Shown here one piece after another: positions 6,766-11,168 of a stretch of DNA of 11,168 nucleotides. Position 1 is the first letter of the stretch; every line of letters starts with the position of its first letter. The DNA comes from Lachnoclostridium sp. UBA5890 (GTDB lineage Bacteria > Bacillota > Clostridia > Lachnospirales > Lachnospiraceae), in contig DJEU01000051.1 of assembly GCA_002431395.1 (NCBI GenBank), positions 1-11,168 of the forward strand. The letters are read 5' to 3'. Both the position numbers and the translations under genes were made by a program. The notes under the pieces are model-generated. The model ran no database searches. It saw only the letters and a list, made by a program, of their open reading frames with translations, and had not been told where the DNA came from.

Positions 6766-6793
6766 GAAACAAACGGCTTAGTATAGTTATAAT
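6766..6793 (+). promoter_or_regulatory. Possible promoter of the secreted InlB-repeat protein
   Basis: A perfect -10 box TATAAT lies at 6788-6793, 27 bases before the start codon. The -35 is poor (GAAACA at 6766-6771, 16-base spacer), so the promoter may need help or be weak. The 144-base gap before the gene holds no other clear signal. No copy of the GTATAC-containing operator was found here. Confidence 0.4.
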
Positions 6794-6820
6794 ATATAGA
6801 AAAACGAAGGAGGGGATCCT

Positions 6821-8506
6821 ATGAGTAAAAAAAATATAACAGGGTGTATACTGAGTTTGATGATAGCGATGGGGCTGGCAGTTGGCACTCTGCCGCAGAC
6901 AGCAGCTGCAGAAGAATCACAGGTACAGGATTCAGGAGCGGAACATGTGTTGAAAGAGGAAAATAACTGGGATATTAAAGACGAGTTGATTATGCCGGGA
7001 GAGTCATTTTATACAAAACCGAAATATGAATTTTCGTATGAAAAATTACAGACCGGAGTGTTGCATCTTACTGCGTGGCCAAGATATCTTCATGCGGCGA
7101 TTACATTAAATAAGCCGGATGGGGATGAAAACGGAAAAGTGTGGTGGTATACGGATACCTTGGTGAGAAGTACGGTCGATACCTCTAAAGTTGTTTCTTG
7201 TGGCAGTACTTCATATAATGTGATAAAGATGGCTTATGACAGGGGCGATCTGTCGGCGCTTCAAGGGGACGAAACGTGTAAAGATACTTTACAGGCCGCA
7301 CTAAAAGGGCAAACGACAGCAAATGTAGGATACCAAAATAATACAGGCCTTCCGATGGTTTTAGAGCAGGTCCGCGGAGGTTCTACGATGGACGAAGGAA
7401 CAGTTTATGGAGGCGAGTATGGAAAAGATCTGCTTGTAGATGCGTGGTCTACGCACAATTGGGGCTGCGTCATTCGCTTTTATGAACCTTATTATATGTT
7501 GTCTTATGAGTTTGATGGAGCAGACGGAGAATTTACCGATGAAGAAAAAAAAGTATTGCCGGATCGATATTATATTCAGCGAGAAAAGCAGGAATTTAAT
7601 CTGCCAAATCCGGTGCGTGCCGGACATCATTTTGTTGAATGGCGGGGTGGACTTGTTGGTGCAGCGGATGTAAAACAGTCCAAAGAGAGTACGACATTAT
7701 CTTTTGACTGGGAGCACAATTTGTATGGGTCAGGTATGGGAATCGGCGACCAGACGTTGCGGGCGTGTTTTGAGAAAGGGCAAACGGTTACATTTCATCC
7801 AAATGGAGGAACTTTGAAAAACACGGATTCCGCAATTCGTGAAATTGATGTAACAGAGGCAGAAAATGGCTTGTTTTTTGATATTGGCGAATGTGTTCCT
7901 GTACGTGATGGGTATCGTTTTGCGGGCTGGTGCACCTCTTCCACTGCTGAGGATGCCAGTTTGATTAAAAATACAAAAGATTCCACCTGGATCAGCGACT
8001 GGGTGTTAGATGCCTTTCATGGATTACATGCGGACGAATATGACATTCATTTATATGCGAAATGGGAAAAGGAAGCTGTTTCCAATAACGACCCAAAACC
8101 ACAGGAAAATATTCAGCAGGAAGAAAAAACGAAAGAAGAAGTAAAAACACCTCAAATCGTTCCGGTACAGGTTAGTGAAAAGGTGAAAAAGACAGATATT
8201 GTTAAGCCAAAAGGAACGAAAATTGTAAAATTGAAAGCCGGGAAGAAAAAAATTACTGTAAAATGGAAAAAACAAAGGAGTGGTATAGCCGGTTATCAAA
8301 TACAATACAGCCTGTCTTCTAAGTTTAAAAAAGCCAAAACGGTTACGGTGTTAAATAAAAAAACAGCAACTAAACAGATTAAAAAACTGAAGTCAAAGAG
8401 AAAATATTATGTAAAAATCAGAACATATCGAATCATTAAAGACAAGGGAAACTCCACAAAGATTTATTCTTCATGGAGTAAAATACGCTTTGTAAAAGTA
8501 AAGTAA
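6821..8506 (+). CDS. Secreted protein with two InlB-type repeats and a C-terminal Fn3-like domain
   Basis: A 561-residue exported protein. A signal peptide occupies residues 1-30 (Lys-Lys n-region, hydrophobic core, Ala-Ala-Ala before Glu31). Residues 31-225 form an unrecognised ectodomain rich in Trp/Tyr. Two InlB B-repeat-like (Listeria-Bacteroides repeat) units follow: about 226-313, with Gly-His-His-Phe-Val-Glu-Trp, and 323-418, with Phe-His-Pro-Asn-Gly-Gly-Thr, Gly-Tyr-Arg-Phe-Ala-Gly-Trp and ending Leu-Tyr-Ala-Lys-Trp. A Pro/Gln/Glu/Lys linker (about 419-465) leads to an Fn3-like domain (466-561), extremely lysine-rich, with Ile-Thr-Val-Lys-Trp, Gly-Tyr-Gln-Ile-Gln-Tyr and Tyr-Tyr-Val-Lys-Ile-Arg. 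There is no LPxTG sorting signal, terminal membrane helix or choline-binding repeat, so it is probably released or held by charge to wall polymers. AAGGAGG at 6807-6813 gives a very strong start. It ends 3 bases before the convergent regulator's stop. An adhesin-type role is a family-level inference. Confidence 0.85.
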   Translation: MSKKNITGCILSLMIAMGLAVGTLPQTAAAEESQVQDSGAEHVLKEENNWDIKDELIMPGESFYTKPKYEFSYEKLQTGVLHLTAWPRYLHAAITLNKPDGDENGKVWWYTDTLVRSTVDTSKVVSCGSTSYNVIKMAYDRGDLSALQGDETCKDTLQAALKGQTTANVGYQNNTGLPMVLEQVRGGSTMDEGTVYGGEYGKDLLVDAWSTHNWGCVIRFYEPYYMLSYEFDGADGEFTDEEKKVLPDRYYIQREKQEFNLPNPVRAGHHFVEWRGGLVGAADVKQSKESTTLSFDWEHNLYGSGMGIGDQTLRACFEKGQTVTFHPNGGTLKNTDSAIREIDVTEAENGLFFDIGECVPVRDGYRFAGWCTSSTAEDASLIKNTKDSTWISDWVLDAFHGLHADEYDIHLYAKWEKEAVSNNDPKPQENIQQEEKTKEEVKTPQIVPVQVSEKVKKTDIVKPKGTKIVKLKAGKKKITVKWKKQRSGIAGYQIQYSLSSKFKKAKTVTVLNKKTATKQIKKLKSKRKYYVKIRTYRIIKDKGNSTKIYSSWSKIRFVKVK

Positions 8507-8509
8507 TTG

Positions 8510-10273
8510 TCAAAAACAGATGGGGTTATCTATTGAACTTTCGTCTTCAATAATGGGAAGGATCATATTTTCAAAGGCCATTTGCATCTTGGGGTGCTGA
8601 ATCAGAAAATGGATTGCCGGTGTTTTATTTTTGGACACCAGCACCCATTTTCCCTCAAGAATGTAAATCTGTATATTACGAAATGCGGAAGAAGGATTCT
8701 CGATCATTGTGTACTGCGGATGCGCTTTGCTATATTGGCGCATTAATTGTAAATGTTCCTGATAATCGTCCCACTTATAAAAAATATCTTTTTCATAAAA
8801 CATTCCGGAAAGAGACAGGGTTATAGGATGTTTTTCAAATTCTTCTCTTTTCAGCAGCGGGATTTCTTCTGTAATACGGCTGTGAGATAGAATTTTATTT
8901 GCAGTCTCACGCTGTGCGGAAGCGTATTGAAGAATCTGTGTCTGCTCTTTATCTGGGATTTGATTTTGCTTTAACAGCTGCCGGATAAAGGTTTCACTTG
9001 CCGTGTATAAAGAGAAAGAAGATAAAATACGGTATCTGTTTCCAGGAGTTTCGGAAGTCGAATGCAAAAAGCGATGAAAACCCTGTGATTGTTCTTTGCG
9101 GTAAATTTCCATAAGAGGTGATGCTTTTGATAACAGCCGCTGTGCATATTTTTTGTAGTGGGCGACCTCTTCTTTGTTTTTTGTCAGATAATATTTCCCC
9201 TCATTATGATATCCACGGATTGCTTCGCCGGTTAATGCGGCACTTCCGGAGACTTTCAAAAGATGCGAGAACGGGCTGTTTTGTGGCTGCTTAAAGTAAT
9301 AAGGTGAGATTTGGCCCGTCATATACATAGGAATCCAGCTTTCCAAGCCTAACATCATATCCTCAAAAGAGCGGTCTAAGTCATGAATCTGATTTAATTG
9401 AAGTCCTTTTTTTAACATCATAGCCATGCCAAACATCCATTTTTTGGCAAACACAGTGTCTTTGGCCATTTCTGAAAGCGGCATGTCACTGTACATTATG
9501 ACCGGTTCGCCGGACTTAGAGAGAACAGTCGCTTTTAAAAAATCCAATTCACTGTTTTTCATTTCCGATAAACCCCAATAATTTTTGAATGTGGGAAGTT
9601 GAAAAGGAAACGAAGGAATTTTTATTTTGTCGAAACGGATTACCCGGATATATTCTTCCAGATCAAATGCATCTATTTTTTCCAGAAAATCCATCATATG
9701 ATTTTTCAAGGCAGGTGTTTCGCGGGTAAGCCATTGAGACAGTGCTTTCTGAAATTGACTGAAATCCGCCAGATTGGAAGTACTGCAGTGTATAAGACTG
9801 GCAACAAGTTCTTTCTGGTCAGGTTTTTGATAGCGCTGAGCAATAAAAGCGGAAATACCACAGACAAATTCCTGCGGATCGGCAGGCTGTCGTTTTCCGT
9901 TTCGGATTCGCGAAATATAAGAAGCATCATAATTTAAAGCCTTCGAAAGTTCAGAAATATTGACAGACAATGTATTTAGCAAAAGATTCAAATTTGTCTG
10001 AAATTTATCCATATCAATGTCGGATGTTTTGACAAAGGGCAAAAGGTCATCCGTTACGGATTCCATTGTAATTCCGGTAATGGCTTTTCCTTCAGCAATT
10101 TTAACAATCCCTTTAACCAAATTTGAAAAGTTTTGTGATCCGGATTCCGGAATACGCGAGCCGGAACGATATCGGCTTATCGTAGCAGCAGATAAACCGG
10201 AGTATTCAGCCAAGTCTTTTGCAGTGCAATTCAGTGTTTCAATATATTCATTTAGTTTCGTATTAAAATCCAT
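8510..10273 (-). CDS. Regulator-like protein with tandem XRE helix-turn-helix domains and a large unknown C-terminal region
   Basis: A 587-residue protein. The first Cro/XRE-type domain spans residues 3-60, with recognition stretch Ser-Ala-Ala-Thr-Ile-Ser-Arg-Tyr-Arg-Ser-Gly-Ser-Arg-Ile-Pro (28-42). The second spans 89-148, with Asp-Ala-Ser-Tyr-Ile-Ser-Arg-Ile-Arg-Asn-Gly-Lys-Arg-Gln-Pro (116-130). The remaining 430 residues are predicted soluble and mixed alpha/beta with no motif I recognise, plausibly a ligand or partner-binding module. ATG 10273 is chosen: an AGGGGG purine run lies 10 bases upstream. A longer reading would start at TTG 10354, but that TTG is the first triplet of the likely -35 box (10354-10349) and has no ribosome site. 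It is convergent with the secreted-protein gene (3 bases apart) and divergent from the cysteine-cluster gene, so control of its own promoter or the divergent one is plausible. The DNA-binding call is strong; the targets are unknown. Confidence 0.85.
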   Translation of the reverse strand: MDFNTKLNEYIETLNCTAKDLAEYSGLSAATISRYRSGSRIPESGSQNFSNLVKGIVKIAEGKAITGITMESVTDDLLPFVKTSDIDMDKFQTNLNLLLNTLSVNISELSKALNYDASYISRIRNGKRQPADPQEFVCGISAFIAQRYQKPDQKELVASLIHCSTSNLADFSQFQKALSQWLTRETPALKNHMMDFLEKIDAFDLEEYIRVIRFDKIKIPSFPFQLPTFKNYWGLSEMKNSELDFLKATVLSKSGEPVIMYSDMPLSEMAKDTVFAKKWMFGMAMMLKKGLQLNQIHDLDRSFEDMMLGLESWIPMYMTGQISPYYFKQPQNSPFSHLLKVSGSAALTGEAIRGYHNEGKYYLTKNKEEVAHYKKYAQRLLSKASPLMEIYRKEQSQGFHRFLHSTSETPGNRYRILSSFSLYTASETFIRQLLKQNQIPDKEQTQILQYASAQRETANKILSHSRITEEIPLLKREEFEKHPITLSLSGMFYEKDIFYKWDDYQEHLQLMRQYSKAHPQYTMIENPSSAFRNIQIYILEGKWVLVSKNKTPAIHFLIQHPKMQMAFENMILPIIEDESSIDNPICF

Positions 10274-10325
10274 AAGTTTATATCCCCCTGCTTGTAAATG
10301 ATCAACAAGATATCGTGTCAGTTTT

Positions 10326-10354
10326 ATTATAAAGGAAGAAGGCAGGTTATGCAA
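10326..10354 (-). promoter_or_regulatory. Predicted promoter of the tandem-HTH gene
   Basis: On the minus strand, TTGCAT (10354-10349) and a perfect TATAAT (10331-10326) are separated by 17 bases. Transcription would begin near 10319, leaving a leader of about 45 bases to ATG 10273. The -10 is perfect; the -35 matches consensus only in TTG. Confidence 0.6.
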
Positions 10355-10385
10355 TGTTTAATGCTGTTTTTGCAGGGGGGAATGA

Positions 10386-10414
10386 TTGCAATATATGAAA
10401 TGACATGATAAAAT
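10386..10414 (+). promoter_or_regulatory. Predicted promoter of the cysteine-cluster gene
   Basis: TTGCAA (10386-10391), a 17-base spacer and TAAAAT (10409-10414) with TG in the extended -10 position (10406-10407). It faces away from the minus-strand promoter, and the two -35 boxes (ATTGCA and its complement) lie 29 bases apart as an inverted pair, so one bound protein could affect both. Confidence 0.55.
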
Positions 10415-10459
10415 AGAGATGAGAGTGTTGATTACGCAAAAATGAAAGGAGGCATTCCC

Positions 10460-10966
10460 ATGATTCCACCTAGAAAACTTGAAAGAGAAGCAAGGAAAAA
10501 AGAAAAAGAAAATTTAGAATTTCGTGCGTTTTTAAAAGAAAACGCAGATTTGGAAGAATTAGACGGGAAATTTTTACGTTTGCATAAACAATTATTTGCA
10601 GAGTATGATTGCAGCCGATGTAGAAATTGCTGTAAGATGTATAAGGCAAATATTTTAGAAGAAGATATTGAAAAAGATGCGGATCAGTTAGGGGTTACAC
10701 CGGAGCAGTTCGTTGATTTCTTTTTGGAGAAAAATTCATCTGGAACAGGTTATCTGACAAAACATAAACCATGTGATTTTTTGCAGGAAGATGGTATGTG
10801 TAGATTAGCAGATTGTAAACCAGATAATTGTAAAAAATATCCATATACTGATCGGCCGGAGCGATTATTAAGTTTACTTGGAATGCTGGATATAATTACA
10901 GTTTGTCCCGTGGCATTTGAAATTTTCGAACAATTAAAAAACGAATACGGATTTAGGAGGAATTAA
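10460..10966 (+). CDS. YkgJ-type cysteine-cluster protein, putative metal/Fe-S binding
   Basis: A 168-residue cytoplasmic protein of the YkgJ/UPF0153 (CxxCxxCC) type. The cluster is C51, C54, C57 and C58 (Cys-Ser-Arg-Cys-Arg-Asn-Cys-Cys), followed by C105, C114, C119, C124 and C149; Cys-Pro at 149-150 and Cys-Lys-Lys-Tyr-Pro at 124-128 are usual late motifs. Family members are thought to bind zinc or an Fe-S cluster; their reaction is not established. The first 45 residues are a charged helix rich in Lys/Glu. Start ATG 10460 follows AAAGGAGG (10445-10452) at 7 bases; the upstream in-frame ATG at 10442 would put that ribosome site inside the coding region. The stop overlaps the zone just after an AGGAGG (10955-10960) that would serve a following start at 10971. 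The family call is good. Confidence 0.88.
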   Translation: MIPPRKLEREARKKEKENLEFRAFLKENADLEELDGKFLRLHKQLFAEYDCSRCRNCCKMYKANILEEDIEKDADQLGVTPEQFVDFFLEKNSSGTGYLTKHKPCDFLQEDGMCRLADCKPDNCKKYPYTDRPERLLSLLGMLDIITVCPVAFEIFEQLKNEYGFRRN

Positions 10967-11168
10967 TTTTATGCGAAAAGAAGCAGCGTTGGGTGAATGG
11001 GAAAGCAAGTTGCGCAGAGGTGCAAGGAAATGCCCCTCAGCTATACTTCAGCGGCAGGAAGCCGCCGGCAATAAAGTTGTAGACTAACGTCAACAAAGCT
11101 GGCAGCTGTCGCCGTTGCGAGACCCGGTAATGCACCCCGGAAGAAGGGAAAAGCAAGTCGCTCCGAGG
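10967..11168 (+). ncRNA. GC-rich hairpin-dense segment, possible 5' part of a structured RNA or group II intron (runs off window)
   Basis: From about 10971 the composition jumps to about 55 percent GC by hand count, far above the AT-rich genes around it, and inverted pairs become dense. Clear stems are GAGG 11017-11020 with CCTC 11035-11038, extended by GCA/TGC after a one-base mismatch; GCGGC 11051-11055 with GCCGC 11061-11065 around AGGAA; GTT/AAC plus GAC/GTC within 11076-11094 around a four-base loop; and CCGG 11124-11127 with CCGG 11137-11140. GCAA 11068-11071 with TTGC 11115-11118 could close a multi-branch loop. This looks like a large folded RNA. A bacterial group II intron is my best guess, but no exact GTGYG 5' end was found and domain V and the maturase would lie outside the window. 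Identity is uncertain. Confidence 0.4.
10971..11087 (+). CDS. Short open frame (38 codons) behind a strong ribosome site; possibly an interrupted gene start
   Basis: ATG 10971 follows AGGAGG (10955-10960) at 10 bases, placed at the end of the cysteine-cluster gene as for an operon partner. The frame reads Met-Arg-Lys-Glu-Ala-Ala-Leu-Gly then a basic stretch, and stops at 11085-11087. Most of it lies in the GC-rich hairpin-dense segment, so only the first few codons may be a real gene start, with an inserted element following. A genuine 38-residue basic peptide is possible but not supported by any motif. Confidence 0.25.
   Translation: MRKEAALGEWESKLRRGARKCPSAILQRQEAAGNKVVD

Noticed and set aside
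6693..6824. 43-codon frame ending in an ATGA overlap with the secreted-protein start
   Set aside because: Poor ribosome site, basic low-complexity product, and the promoter and ribosome site of the next gene lie inside it; probably chance.
8531..8552. TATTGAA / TTCAATA inverted repeat as a bidirectional terminator between the convergent genes
   Set aside because: Lies within the regulator's coding sequence, has an AT-rich stem and an 8-base loop with no T run in either direction.
9599..9937. Plus-strand frame of 112 codons opposite the tandem-HTH gene
   Set aside because: Antisense shadow of a strongly supported gene; composition unlike a real protein.

Overview
The window looks like chromosomal or island DNA of a low-GC Firmicute, most likely a gut Clostridia/Lachnospiraceae-type organism. 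The basis is AT-rich coding with strong AGGAGG-type ribosome sites, a BlaI/M56 peptidase pair, an InlB-repeat/Fn3 secreted protein with a very lysine-rich C-terminus, and a YkgJ-type cysteine-cluster protein. This is inference from style and families; no taxonomic marker gene is present.

Layout: (1) 1-2137, very AT-rich: a small two-helix membrane protein followed by a 590-residue single-pass membrane protein with cysteine-pair (zinc-type) modules at both ends and TPR-like repeats; neither has a named function. (2) 2138-4315: about 330 non-coding bases carrying a good promoter, then a tightly coupled two-gene operon of an AAA/ABC-type ATPase and a TOPRIM-/RloB-like protein. This resembles two-gene phage-defence modules such as RloAB, AbiL and PARIS and is the main functional hypothesis of the window. 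(3) 4316-6676: a BlaI/MecI repressor and a BlaR1/MecR1-like M56 metalloprotease with overlapping stop and start, driven by a consensus promoter buried in a 41-bp near-perfect palindrome. The sensor has no penicillin-binding domain and no beta-lactamase gene is visible. A small leucine-rich-repeat-like protein follows. (4) 6821-8506: a secreted protein with two InlB-type repeats and an Fn3-like domain, convergent with (5) 8510-10273 on the minus strand, a regulator-like protein with two Cro/XRE helix-turn-helix domains and a large unrecognised C-terminal part. (6) 10460-10966: a YkgJ-type cysteine-cluster protein transcribed divergently from the regulator. (7) 10967-11168: a GC-rich (about 55 percent by hand count), hairpin-dense segment running off the window, which looks like the beginning of a structured RNA or mobile intron, not ordinary coding DNA.

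Several starts were set from ribosome sites and promoter positions. The ATPase starts at GTG 2497, the TOPRIM-like gene at 3614, the regulator at 10273 and ykgJ-like at 10460. The longer alternatives lack a ribosome site, carry it inside their own coding sequence, or (for the regulator) begin on the -35 box. No tRNA, rRNA, CRISPR array or complete insertion sequence was seen, and no convincing intrinsic terminator was found.
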